Source: Penelope pileata
Lineage: Eukaryota; Chordata; Aves; Galliformes; Cracidae
Length of the DNA: 64,000 bases
Direction: 5' to 3'
NCBI GenBank assembly: GCA_013396635.1
Contig: WBMW01000471.1
Location: 622,765 to 686,764 of the forward strand
In this document: in pieces, positions 33,701 to 44,640 of the stretch
Layout: each line of letters begins with the position of its first letter
Position numbering within the stretch: the stretch's first letter is position 1
Position numbers and translations under genes: made by a program
The notes under the pieces: generated by a model
Told to the model about the DNA's origin: nothing
Seen by the model: the letters and a program-made list of their open reading frames with translations, nothing else
Database searches by the model: none

Positions 33701-35559
33701 GAACAGCTGAGCAAGCAAAGAAGCAAAACCAGAGGAGTTTGGGGAGTTCAAAGGAACCAAGTGAGGTGCCTTTAGGGTTGGCGGAAGTTTTCAGGTTGCC
33801 GTTTTGAGCATAGGAATTTAAATAATGCCTGAAGATCCAAGTTCCATTTTGGCTTCATCCTGATGCACTCCTAAAAATAATTACCTTTGTCTTAAAAAAT
33901 GTGTATACACCAAGCAAGAGGCGTATTTTCTGTTGGATGAACTCTCCCAGGAAACCATAGTATCTTTCTTGCTCAGCCACTGGGATTTTACTGGCAAATC
34001 GTACAGCTATGTGTGAGGTCCTCGGATGCTGTACAGTGGAGGAGCTCTGTGACTGATACTGCTGGTATTTGCATTTGCATCAGTGCCATTTGAAAAATCT
34101 GGTCACTTACAGCCATAAAGAAGACAAGTATCCTATCTGTTTTTCTAATTGATGAATGTGTTGTGGACTTGCTTAAAATGAGGTGGGAGTTTTAAGCCAT
34201 TCTCTTCCCAAGTGTTGTTAGACAAGGGATTTTGTAAGGCTGGACTGGTGTGTTGCCATCCCTGGCAATTCTTTGTTGATAATGGACTCCATCACCTTTA
34301 AAGTCTCTGTTTCTGCAATTATTGGAAATGTCATGGATAGTAGCTGACCAACAAAGTAAAGACAACCAACCGTTTCGGAGGAGTACAGAGTTCCAGCCAC
34401 ATTCTGCTTTGCCATTTTCTTATAGCATCTGTCTTGCTCAGGAGCATGTCCTGGTTTAACTCTCTGCTCTACAGCAGCAGTGCTGGCCCTGCAGACAGCG
34501 CTAGACATGTCCCTTTTCATTCTCCTCCGTATGACCGAATATTTCCCTTTAGCTATTTTACTTTTATAAAGAAACTTTTATCCATAGCTGCATGTGCAGA
34601 ACTCTCAAATGGGCTGTTTCAAATCTAGTCAAGGTCAATGAATAAAGATATTTTTAAAGTGGCTAGGGCTCTTAAAAGTCCTTTTGGATTCCCCAGAAGC
34701 AAAAAAGCAGCATTTACCCTGTAAGCCTTGTAGATCAAGGACTTGAGTACCTTTCAACATCCTAAAGCCTGTACAGACTTTAAACTGGTATTCCCAGCTC
34801 ATTCGCCAAAAGAAGAGGAGGAAAATGAAATGAACTGAAAGCTTTTGCCTTGAGGTCTGGTGCAACAGGCCTTCTGAAGTCTGGAGTCAGAATTGTTTCA
34901 ATCTATGTAAATATCGGGAAATTAAATTCCATATGTCCCATGCCAGATGCTCCCAGCTGCTGCTGCTGTGTGGGGAACGGTAAGTAGACAGTTTAGCCTT
35001 GTCAGGCAAGGGAAAAAAAAAAAAAAGTCATTTCTTGAAAGGGTGGGAAGGGGGCAGATTGCCATCTTGGGGTCAGGGGGTGATGTGTGCAAGTGCCTAG
35101 CCAGGGAGCCGACAGCCAAATCGCCGGGCAGTTGCTGGGAGTGCCGTGAGAGGCTGCAGTGGGAAGGTCCCAGCCAGGGCGTCACAGGACTTGGCGTGAG
35201 AGCTTGGCTTTCATCTGTGTTGTTTATTTCAAAGCATATAGAAATTGCATGCATATGGAAAACAGGCTTGGACCGTGAACGGCTTGAGTGGGTAAATCTG
35301 ACTTTGTTGCAGCCTGGGAAAAGCAGCCCTGAGAGGCACGAACCCAGGACTGGACCCAGTGGCCACTTCCAGTGACCACGCTGGCCACTTGTCCCCAGCT
35401 CTGGCTGGGCTGTACCCCACCACTGCCCTCATTTATCAGCCCAGCCCCAGACTCTGGGCCAGGCCTTATCTGCATCATACGGCAGGATCGCTCGTTTGTT
35501 TAATATATTCGTTATTTATATCAGAGGCCTCACGCTGGAAGGGAAAGGAGTAGAGCGAC
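33701..35559. other. Non-coding stretch, no gene seen
   Basis: No gene supported. It contains the tandem octamers at 34067-34080 and an A run at about 35013-35026. Frames at 34947-35375 (plus) and 35224-35478 (minus) overlap and lack domains. Confidence 0.5.
34067..34080 (+). promoter_or_regulatory. Two overlapping POU octamers
   Basis: ATTTGCAT at 34067-34074 and again at 34073-34080, sharing AT. Both are perfect octamers. Together with the group at 28.7 kb this makes four perfect octamers in about 5.4 kb. Confidence 0.4.
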
Positions 35560-35960
35560 GCGACCACAACTTCAAATGACCCGTTCTTAAAAAAGCACAC
35601 CCGCCCTAATGAAACTAGAGATTTAGGAATCCTCGTGGAAACTCCAGCTGACTAAAAATAGGCTGTGCCCCTCGCGCACACGCCGCCAGGCCTCGCCGCG
35701 CTCCCGGCTGTCAGCACGGCAGCACCCAGGCCAGGGGCGGGCGGACATGTCGCACCAGAGTCCCTCCCCGGGCCCCGGCCTACGCTCGAGCGATGGCTCC
35801 AGCCTCCCTCCCCTTTTTTATTTTAGCCCTGTGACAAGTGGAACGCTCTGACAAACAGCGGCCTTGCGGCTTGCCCCGGCATGGCTGCAGACACTCAGTA
35901 AACACGAGGGGAGACGGAGCCCCTTGGCCGGGTGTGGGACGCGGGAGGGCAGGAGGGCCC
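35560..35960. promoter_or_regulatory. Orphan CpG island
   Basis: Between 35661 and 35960 I count about 25 CpG in 300 bp at roughly two-thirds GC. That gives an observed/expected ratio near 0.8 and meets the usual island criteria. CpG also occur just upstream (35557-35562). No known exon is recognised. A 34-codon frame (ATG 35747, stop 35849-35851, G at -3) lies inside but is too short to call. Unmethylated islands usually mark promoters, so this may be the start of an unannotated transcript or of a gene whose exons lie outside. Confidence 0.55.
35645..35661. promoter_or_regulatory. E-box next to MEF2 site
   Basis: CAGCTG (35645-35650) is followed one base later by CTAAAAATAG (35652-35661), a perfect YTAWWWWTAR MEF2 site. 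MyoD-family E-boxes close to MEF2 sites are a known muscle-enhancer arrangement. The pair sits at the upstream edge of the CpG island. Confidence 0.4.
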
Positions 35961-36041
35961 AGGAGTTACTCAGCATTTGCTGTCTGAGAAGGTGAGAGTT
36001 ACTGTGGAAAAACCCTGCCGCTTTATTGTTCTAACCTTTAT

Positions 36042-36051
36042 TTAAATATAG
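36042..36051 (+). promoter_or_regulatory. Second MEF2 consensus site
   Basis: TTAAATATAG fits YTAWWWWTAR perfectly and lies about 390 bp downstream of the first MEF2 site, on the other flank of the CpG island. A TTACTCAGCA half-MARE lies near 35966. Confidence 0.35.
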
Positions 36052-38884
36052 AATCTATAACCCGTTTTTCCAGAGAATGTAAAATAGCAGTTTTTTTTTT
36101 TTTTCTTGCTCACAACGGCCCCGTCCAATTTCTGAGGTATCACATACTTGTGTATTATTTTATGGAACTGACAGAGGGGAAGTCTGGGGGGAAAAAATAG
36201 CTGAAATAGCCAACAGTGGCGTGTGGAATAAACCTGCGGGAGGAAGATCAGCAGAGGCTCGTGCCAAGGCTTGTGCTTGCTTTTACGTGAGCCCATGGCC
36301 CCCTGGGCTCCCTGACACGGGGGGCTTGGGCCTGAGACTGCCAACACAAACCACCGCTCCCCCCGCAGCAGGGCCCAGCACGGGCGTCCCCGCCGTCCCG
36401 CCTGAAAGAATTATTTGTAAACTCTGCCAGTGAGGCGTATTATTAGATGTGATATTTTCTAGCGGGATGCCTGGAAAAAGGATGGAGGGGGGAGGATATC
36501 ACATGCACAAGGCGGTTTCCTTGCAGCTGCCGGAGTGGTGATGCTCGGCACTGAGGTCGAGGCAGCAGCCTTTTGGTGTTGTATCCATCAGAAATCCCTT
36601 ACCACAGCCATTCCTGCTCCCCCTTTCATTTCCATTTAGTGTGCTTTTAGCACTTGGCCAAATATGTTTGCTATAGATGCAAAAGCATGAAGAACAATCT
36701 CTCTTATTCTTGAGCAAACTTGAACACATCCATGGGGTAGTGTTTAGTCCAAAGCAAGGCTTTTTATGTTATAAGAGTTTGTATTGCATTGTATCTTGAA
36801 GTCCCTACAGAAATCTGGGCTTCAAGTAGTTACTCCTGTACTGACATCCAGATCTTTGTCGGCAGGACAGACAGACCACATGTGAGGAAGCAGACATGGC
36901 GTGCTGAGGGTTGTGCTGTGTCATGGTGACAAAGGGAGCAGAGCTCAGGTCCCCGGCATACCTGGGCCTGCCAGAGGCTACTCTGGACTTTACACCTCTC
37001 ACCTTTTCCAAATGGCTGGTTTTGTGCCATTCTCACAGCAAAGAGAGCTTTGTTCTGCAAAAAGCATAGCATTTTTTCTCATAGAAGATCATGTTTTGGG
37101 GCCTTAAACTGCACCAGAGAAGCCAAGGTGTGCATATGACTGCATTGACAGAATTTCAATGTATGATCTTATTGCATGTCTGTTGCCCTGGCGCTTCCCT
37201 CCTCTCCCTGTGTCAGGTGCTTCCCTGATATCCTGGGATTTGTTCATTTCGGAATGATTGATGTTTTGATTGTTTTGACTGTGACCAGCTGTTGCCTGTA
37301 TGTCTCCCACTACTGAAAAATGGGACAGCAGAACTCAAAAATCATTTTAAAATCGTGGCTGGAAGATGTAGGGTCAGGCAGTGTCAAGTAAGTGTAAGCT
37401 ACCTAAAGATATCAACCAAGCCAAAATGAAAGGAAGATGGTGTCTGTATGCATCCATCTCATCAGAGTGGGATTCAGAAAGGGGAGTTGTGTTTGCTTGC
37501 AGATTTTGGTGTTTTTCTCATTTAGTTAGTAGAGAAAGTTGCATATCTTTTGCAAACCAACCAAATTAGTTGCGGATATGTTCTGAATTTGTAATGGGCT
37601 TTGTCTTTGTTTGAAAAAGAAAAAGGAAACATTTTGCATCATGTTGTTTATCTGAAGGAGAAAAACTGTACTGTTCACAGGACGTAAGGAAAAATTTGAC
37701 AAGATCTCTCCGCTGATTCTTTCCCACTAGGTTTTTCAGAGCCAGCGAGGTGGCCATAAAAGTGCTGATCATCTCTGTTCACCTTTTGGGCTTTTCCATG
37801 GCGGTAATTTATTGGTGTAAAATTGCAAAGGATTTTTTTTATTGTTTTTGATGGATTGTGTTGCAGCAGAGAGTTCTTCATAGTTACTATTCATTTATTC
37901 ATTCACAACTTGTTTTGCATCGTAAGACATTAAAATCTCTTTGATGGTCCCAGAATAAACTTTCAAACTGTTTCAAATAAAGACCATGGTTGCAGGCTAA
38001 TCAGTGACTCAACCAATATGTTCTGGTGCAAGTTCTTAGCTCAGTTATCATTTATTATGGAGATTTATAAAACTGGTAAGACAGAATTATGCGCACTTTC
38101 ATGGACAATATACAAACAGTAAATAAAAGGAGACTGCTAAGGTTTTTAATTGAACAGAAGTTGCTGAGGTAGAAATAGGTTTGAAAGGTTGTCCAAGATC
38201 ACCTCTGCGTTTCCTCTACTTTTGTCCATTATGGCATCTGAGGTATTCACAGGAAAAAGTGACTTCTATGGGGAGTCCCTCTGTGGGAGTTGGCCCCATA
38301 TGAGCATAAGTTGCTCATAATTAGAGTGTCTTTCTGAGCAATATCCCTAAATATGTGGAATGCCAATGGGTCTTTTTTTCAACTTTTTTCAACTTCTGTA
38401 ATCATATGGGGTGTAGGTTTCCTTTGAAGTCTTTAGTGAAAGTTCAAATTGGTTTTTATTTACCATAATTTATATACCTGCCTTTAACCATGGAAAAAGG
38501 GCACTTCTACCACGATGTCAGGGGGGCAACCTTCCTCTTTGCTCACCTCCCACAATGTGACCATTATATCAACATATGGCAAACATTTCTCCTATTCTTT
38601 GTTTACTCCCAGCAGTAAAAAATCAGTAAAAAGCCAAGGGCCTTCCACAGAGAGAGGAAAACTCAGCTACAACCTTCAGGACAGGAAAAGCAAATACACG
38701 TTTAACAAGAAGTTATGGGGACGTTGCTAAATATTTCCAAGAAATAAAGTAACAAAGGAGCTTGTATCCAAGAGGAGTCACATATCTTCAGAAAGTATAA
38801 GCATAATGGAAAAAAATCCTAAAGGATTATTACTGAAAGGTTAGCTGAAATTAAAAGCACGTTTATGCAGCCAAAGGAGTTAGG
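36052..38884. other. Non-coding stretch, T run near start
   Basis: A pure T run lies at 36091-36104. The part from 37.8 to 38.2 kb is AT-rich and free of simple repeats, a profile shared by many conserved non-coding elements, but conservation cannot be judged here. No gene supported. Confidence 0.5.
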
Positions 38885-39032
38885 GGGCTTTAATTCATTA
38901 GCTCAGGTTTCATCTAGCAGGGTTCCGCCCCCGGCACGTGTAATAAGATTAGTTCATTAATCGTTGAGTTGTTAGGAATTAACATACTGGAGGTGCTTTT
39001 CTCCCTCTGAAAAGTCCCCTTGGATATATAAA
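38885..39032 (+). promoter_or_regulatory. Homeodomain block with promoter-like layout
   Basis: In order: TAATTCATTA (38891-38900), a paired-class P2 homeodomain dimer site; CCGCCCCC GC box (38925-38932); CACGTG E-box (38935-38940); TAAT-rich text (38941-38962); GTTAGGAATTAAC (38971-38983), 11 of 13 to the HNF1 site; and TATATAAA (39025-39032), a TATA-box match. GC box and E-box about 90-100 bp upstream of a TATA box resembles a tissue-specific promoter reading to the right, with a start expected near 39055-39065. No coding exon is recognised downstream, so it could equally be an enhancer. Confidence 0.4.
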
Positions 39033-39994
39033 CACAGCAGTGATTTTGTTGAACGTGGGATCAGAGTTAGTCATGCCAGGTTTGGCTTGATGAGAACAAC
39101 TGAATCCTATAAACAAGTGAACAGTGGAAGAAATGTATTAAGAAAAAAAAGCCCTTGTTTTGTCTTTTCGAGTTGTACCGCAATGTTTGGCTGATTACAT
39201 GCGGAAGTCCTCTGTGTTAACTCTTAAAAAAAAAAAAGGGAGGAGGGGTGGAAATAGAGAGTGGTTTCCCTTACAGGACAACTACCTGGGAACTCTGCTC
39301 CATACCCACCATTCATTAGAAAAGTGAGGATGAAAGGTCAGAAGTAGACATGAGCAACAGACAAACACATGCTCAGTATGGATGTGTGAAGGTAGGTGGA
39401 GGGGAGTGCATGGTCAGCAATGTGTGGGAAAGGGGTGTTGGGACACACTTCCCTCTTCCCTTACCTATGCACGGTCAAGGTAAGATACGGCACAATCCTT
39501 TTCACTGGCCAAATGGGAAAGAACCACCTTTGTAATAAAGCCCTTTAAAAATTGCTTGGATCACACGCCCATTTACACTGTGCCATGTTGTTGTGCAATT
39601 TAAGCAGATTAAAAACACATTTAACAAAGTGCAAGGAAGGAAGTGCCCTGAGCCCGAGTGGCAAGGGTCAGAAGTGACATGAATGATTAGGTGTGCTGTT
39701 GGGTATTTTGATTTATTGTGGTCTAGTTCTGAGGTTCCTTAAGGATTTTGCAGCAGAGAACGTAAGGCATGAGTCTATGGAATCACAGGAATTTTACCTG
39801 CTGGAGGATATTCAGTTTTCTTTACTTTTCTTTTTCTTTTTTTTTTTTTTTTTAATTTCTGAATCAATTTCTCTTCTGTCTGCAATCATAAACAAGCTGT
39901 TTTCTAACAGGGGCATGTTTCACTTCTGGAACTATAGAAAAACATTCCCAATGTTGGCAAAGGAGACCAGGGCGGGATGATTTACGGCTAGAAG
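39033..39994. other. Non-coding stretch with A and T runs
   Basis: A run at about 39225-39237 and a T-rich tract at 39815-39853 (17 pure T at 39837-39853). No gene supported. Confidence 0.55.
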
Positions 39995-40230
39995 ATTAAA
40001 AAGAGCTAAATATGGCTGCTTGGTTTAAAATGACTAAGTAGGCATATGATAACTGTCTTCAAATATATAAATACTAGGGAGAAATAGAAATGTCCATTTT
40101 GAGCCAACAGAGGCAAACCTATAGAGGCAGGAAAACAAGTAAAACTCAGGCTGAGCATTGAGAGAAAATTCCTAGTAGTGAAACCTCTCTAAAAATCTCC
40201 AGGTACAACAATGCTCCAGTTGTAGTAATG
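39995..40230 (+). mobile_element. Ancient CR1-type LINE fragment
   Basis: 'gattaaaaagagctaaatat' (39993), 'atgataactgtcttcaaata' (40046), 'aaactcaggctgagcattga' (40142) and 'gaaaattcctagtagtgaaa' (40163) follow the order of the distal RT-to-3' region in old amniote CR1 elements (attaaaagagctaaatatg, gatagctgtcttcaaatatat, and a 'ggctgaacattagga' segment). Divergence is high and the frame is destroyed. Limits approximate. Confidence 0.6.
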
Positions 40231-41234
40231 TTGTAAAAGTGGCCCAGTGCTACAAATATTGTAAAGAGTGCAGGGATTTCCCATTTATTATGCCCAGGTG
40301 GGATTAAATACTGCAGCAAAGGAAGGCTTGATTCAGTCATTAGCCCCTGGGAGGATCTGGAAGGAGTGCAGGAGCAAATCAGGTAAACCTCTCAGTGCCA
40401 ATAAGTGAAGGGGGACAATGACCAAAGGAAAGGTGAGCGTGAAATTATCCTATTTGGGCTCAAAGTGCGATCTGAATGGTGAATGCTCTTAATGAAAGCA
40501 TGGCTGCTTTGGTAACCCAATACCTCCTTTACTATTTTGGGCTGTAATTGTAGCTAATAGAAGGAAATGGATTTATATTTTGCTGGAATGCATTATTTAT
40601 CAGAAAGAGTTCCAGAATTCATACAGTGTTGTGGTGAGAAACGTTTGATAAAGAGGGCCTAAATAGACTGAGTCAGCTACACTGTGCGCCCTGGTTTCTT
40701 GGGTGTAAACCTTAAGTTCAGAACAACATTAAAAAAGAAATAATTCTGTATTGACATGGCCACGTGAGACTTTGTGCAGTAAAGGGAGCAAGAAACACAA
40801 GGTGAGGGTGTAATGTGACTGTGAAATACAGAGCCTGTAAATATGGAAGAACAAGAGCAGGGAAAGGACAGAATCCCCCAAATGTTCCTAAATGAGGGAG
40901 CAATATGTAGAAAAGCACTGGAAGACAACAGATGCAGCAGGGAGCCTTTCCAGATCTGCTGAGCTGGTGACCAAACACTGCTAAGATCATAATGATCCAG
41001 GGGACATACAGTTTCCTGAAGTGGAATTCTGTTCTTATTTCAATTAAAGAGAGACCTTGTCACTGCAGGATGTGCCACTGCAGTCTGGGCAGGGTGAATC
41101 CAGCTGAGTTGTTCTTCTATGCCACCCCTTTGCCAGAAAGGGAGCAGTCTGGGGTTACAAATAACAGAGTAACATAGGAACAACACAAAATGAATGTGGC
41201 TATCAGGAAATGTTTACAAGCAAAGGGCGGTGGG
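40231..41234. other. Non-coding stretch, no gene seen
   Basis: No repeat or coding signal I can name. TGAGTCAGC (40669-40677) is an AP-1/MAF-type half site. Confidence 0.5.
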
Positions 41235-41400
41235 CTATGAAATAGTCACTGCAGTGCGATGGTCGAATCCCATTGTTTAAGACTTCATAAAAGCAGTTTG
41301 GACGAAATCCTAGAAAACGTCTTCGGAGACAAACCTGTGCTGGCAGGAGGACGAGCTGGATGATCTAATGGGACGTTTCCACCTCCAGCCCAGACAGTCT
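41235..41400 (+). mobile_element. Probable ancient CR1 3' tail
   Basis: 'gaaaacgtcttcggagacaa' (41311) then 'gaggacgagctggatgatct' (41346) and 'aatgggacgtttccacctcc' (41367) resemble the end of old CR1 elements, where a 'gagctggatgacctaatggg' phrase precedes 'tcttttccatctc'. The tail octamers are lost. It may belong with the fragment at 40 kb if about 1 kb was inserted between them. Confidence 0.45.
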
Positions 41401-41640
41401 GAGCGCAGCTTCCCAGGAGGCCAGCCGAAGCCTAACCCTGCTGCCTGAATCACCGCAGCCCATGGCCAGAGCACGGCCCCTGCGCTCAGGACGGGCGTCT
41501 CCCAGCTCCACCAGTGCCGACGGGACCACCGCATCCGTAACTCCTCCCTGTGCAAGAAGCTGTTGCACAACCCGGCCCTTCCATTAGGAAGTGAGCCATC
41601 CTAATGAACAACTGACCATGAACGTCCGAGACGCAGTTCC
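41240..41640. other. CpG-enriched block over old repeat
   Basis: About 22 CpG in 400 bp at mid-50s percent GC by hand count (observed/expected near 0.7). The first part overlaps the old CR1 tail, which is notable because old repeats normally lose CpG. A minus-strand frame (41310-41570) has no domain. Confidence 0.4.
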
Positions 41641-41982
41641 TACACAATCATTGCTGTTTTATCACTGGTTCCTACGTTTTTGTGGCTGCTGCTGCTTTGA
41701 AAAAACGGAGGAAACAAAGCGAGCTCTTTTATGTTTTGCTTTTCTTAGTAATTTATGATTAATGGGGTAAATCTTGGAATCCCTACTCAGTTTTCACTTT
41801 TTGTAACCCAGGGCTTCTGTTTATTCATGTTTTGTAACAGAACGATCAAGTATTTCCTTTTAGCCCAAGGCACCTCATCAAGATTAGGCCTGGAGCAGAA
41901 TATTTTACATTCTTGCGTTCCAAGAGTACCTTGATGTAGAATTATCTTTTGTCAACTGTAGACTGAATATTCAATTACACCA

Positions 41983-42010
41983 CTCTCTCTCTCTCTCTCT
42001 TTTTTTTTTT
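41983..42010. repeat. (CT)9 followed by T10
   Basis: Nine CT units (41983-42000) run directly into ten T (42001-42010). Simple pyrimidine tract. Confidence 0.95.
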
Positions 42011-42662
42011 AGAGTGTTTTAGGGTCTATTTGATCATCCAGTTGTGAATGGAGTTATTCTCAGCTCTGCATTTTGTGGATGTAGACCTTAACAAGCTGTG
42101 AATTGATAGTGTTGATAGTGGGAGAAGAATTTGGTTTGTGAAGCTGTCACTCTGTGGAGCTGGGTGCCATTCACTGCTGTGTGGGCTGTGCAGGAGCCTG
42201 CTGCTGCTAGCACACAGGTTATGGCTCTCAGTCCTGTGATAGCTCCGACTTAAGCAAGTCGTGCTCAGGACCAGGTTCATGGAGCATCTGCTGTGCAGCA
42301 GTCACCATATCTCCTCCTACCTGTTGGCACTTCCTCCCCTCTGCAGACCAGCCAGTACTACAATGTTTACAAAAAGCTGTGCTTTTCTTTTTGCAAAATC
42401 AAGTGTTACAAAATTTTGAAACACTAATTTGCAGTGACTTGAAGGAACAGTCTGTCCTTGTATCTACAGTGGGTGAAGATGAGTGACCTGGAGGGAGACA
42501 GACATCAAATCAAGGCAGTGTGTGTCCAGGATTCTGTTTTTACTCAATGCCTCATTATCAAAGCCAAACAGAAATGAAGAGCTATTTTGCAATTACAGTA
42601 ATAGGCAGCTTTATTTAAATATAAATACTTTAAGTGAAAGTGCCCTAATTTGAGATGAGGTG

Positions 42663-42688
42663 TTTTTTTTTTTTTTTTTTTTTTTTTT
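42663..42688. repeat. Poly(T) run of 26
   Basis: An uninterrupted run of 26 T. Avian CR1 elements lack poly(A) tails, so this is either slippage or the tail of a minus-strand retroposed transcript whose body would lie to the right. I recognise no such body. Confidence 0.95.
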
Positions 42689-43545
42689 GTTCTGTCTGAT
42701 GTTCGGAAAGGTCTCTGTAGCTTTGACTCACCTATTTGAATTTTTAAAAGGTTTATGTCTAGTTAGAGTACAGACTTATTATTACACATCAAGGTCTTAG
42801 TCATCCTGCTCTCTGGTATCCCGGTCTGCTTTACTCACTTTGCTTTATCTGAGGGGAGGCAGTGGGAAGGCAAGGGTGCACGGTTTGAAGAAAGGATCCC
42901 ACTTACCTTTGGAAACAGCCGGCCTTTATATTTTTGTTATTATTTTTGTCTTACTGACTTACTCTAAATAGTGATACAACTATGAAAGAATGAAAAGTCA
43001 AGAAAAACTGTTTTTTCTAAGGCAGCGTTCTGAGTTGTACACTGTATTGGAGAATCCCATTGAGTTGTAATGTCAGGTCTCACCTCTCCAAATAATTTTT
43101 ATATTTACAGTGCATTATTTGCTTTTATTTTTATACAAAGAGATTACTTGTTCCTTTTTTATTATTATTATTTTTCCTTTTCCATTTATGTGGTGTAATG
43201 TACTCAGAAAGCTGGGCTGTTACAGTAGTGCTTGGCAGACCTTCCTCAAGAACTGAGCAAAACTTCCAATCCTTTGACCTTTGGTTTTCCAAAACGAAAA
43301 TTTGCAGCAGAAGTGTGTACGTCAGGCTTATCTCCTGACCCTCAGGCTGGTTCTGCAGGGCTCTGTGAGCCCTCACTCTGCTCTGCTCCATCGCTGTCGC
43401 TCCCCACCCTTCCTGCTCCAGCTGTGGTCTGCTGAGCCACACAGAGGCTTTGAATCAGGACTCCTGGACCTCCTCTCGACCCTGCGCAGGACTCTGTGTA
43501 CAACATGAGTCACTTCACCAGGCAGGGAAGTTTGGCCTCATTCTG

Positions 43546-43573
43546 CCTGAACATTGGGCAAATTGCATCACTG
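43546..43573 (+). repeat. Diverged repeat, copy 1
   Basis: CCTGAACATTGGGCAAATTG and following bases match 44491-44518 at about 22 of 28 positions, and weaker similarity extends upstream (GCCTCATTCTG against GCCCTGTTTTG). The core also recalls the 'ccttgggcaagtt' part of MIR, so both may be relics of one SINE family. Confidence 0.4.
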
Positions 43574-44259
43574 GGCTCCTGACGGGACAGCTGTGGTCTC
43601 TGGGTCTTCCTGGCCTGGTGAGAGAAGCAATGAGCTGGCACAGAGGTGATGCTGCTCTGCAGAAAGGGCCACTGCCACCCCTGAGGCTGCCCGGTACCGT
43701 GCGGCTCCCGTCACTTTGTCGTCAGGCAGGGGCTAATTAGTGAGTGTTAAAAAGGTTATTGAGCAATACCAGTGCAGCAGGAGAACTTCCGCGAGCTGAA
43801 GCAAGCATGTTGTAAGGAGGAAAAGGACTGGGCACGTACAAGGAAAATGGGGAAGGACACATCTGTAAATTCATACAGAGAAAGGAAGCAAATTTCTTCT
43901 CAGCCTGTCCTGAACGCAGCTCTGTTTGCTTGTTGTTGCTTTTACCAACAGGGAAGTTGGCCTTTTAAATCTCTCCGGCTGCGCAGGTGGTAGTGTAAGT
44001 AGCATAAAACAGAACTTGTCAAATCCAGGAATCTGGCTTGTGGAGAGCAAATCGCAGAAAGAGGGAAAAAAACCCTCAACCCCAAAACAAAACAAAAACA
44101 CGATACCTAAACCAGACTTCCACTTCTGGGATCAGATCAAAACAACAAAAAGCCCAGAAAGATTAAACTAAGCTCAGCTCAAATTAGTTTATTGTGTTGC
44201 ATGTTTCTCGAGGCAAAAGGGTTTACTTTGGAATTAAAGCACACACACACAAAACCTAG

Positions 44260-44640
44260 CCCTCAACTGGACATTCGGCGTGCTAATAGTTTGCAGAGGA
44301 GTTCAGGGAAGTCGACTCTAAAAAACAGATGGGTGTTGAGAGGCACCGTTGAGGTCTGCGCATTCCTCTCCGCGTATTGACATGGGGTTGTTGTGCTGAG
44401 ATGGTCAGAAACTATGCAGCTGTTTGAGTCCTCTGCCGAAATAGCTCTGCGCACGTCCAGCCTCGCAGCACCCCGTAGGGCCCTGTTTTGCCTGAATTTC
44501 GGGCAAATTCCATCGCTGCCAGTCCTGCTGCACGCGGGAGGCACAGGGGAGGGCGATCTGAACTGCTGGGACCTGCCTCGGGGAAGGGTCGGTGCAGTGC
44601 TCTGCCTGCCCCTTTCCAGGCACGTCTGCATCTCGTGGCT
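44260..44640. other. CpG-enriched, multi-frame-open block
   Basis: CpG are dense (around 14 in the 240 bp from 44401, hand count; observed/expected roughly 0.65-0.7). Open frames lie on both strands at once (minus 44263-44730, plus 44393-44740 and others), which reflects GC content more than coding. A borderline CpG island. Confidence 0.4.
44491..44518 (+). repeat. Diverged repeat, copy 2
   Basis: CCTGAATTTCGGGCAAATTC and following bases; partner of 43546-43573, offset about 945 bp, same orientation. Confidence 0.4.

Larger units (their letters stand above)
41641..44259. other. Non-coding stretch with simple repeats
   Basis: Holds a CT dinucleotide run, a long T run, and a GC-richer part (43230-43740) with several overlapping but domainless open frames. 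No gene supported. Confidence 0.5.

Noticed and set aside
35747..35851. 34-codon frame with fair start context in the CpG island
   Set aside because: Too short and unrecognised; kept only as a note under the island.
41250..41280. Text resembling a tRNA T-arm (GGTCGAATCCC)
   Set aside because: No matching acceptor or D-arm can be found at tRNA spacing, so it is not a tRNA gene.
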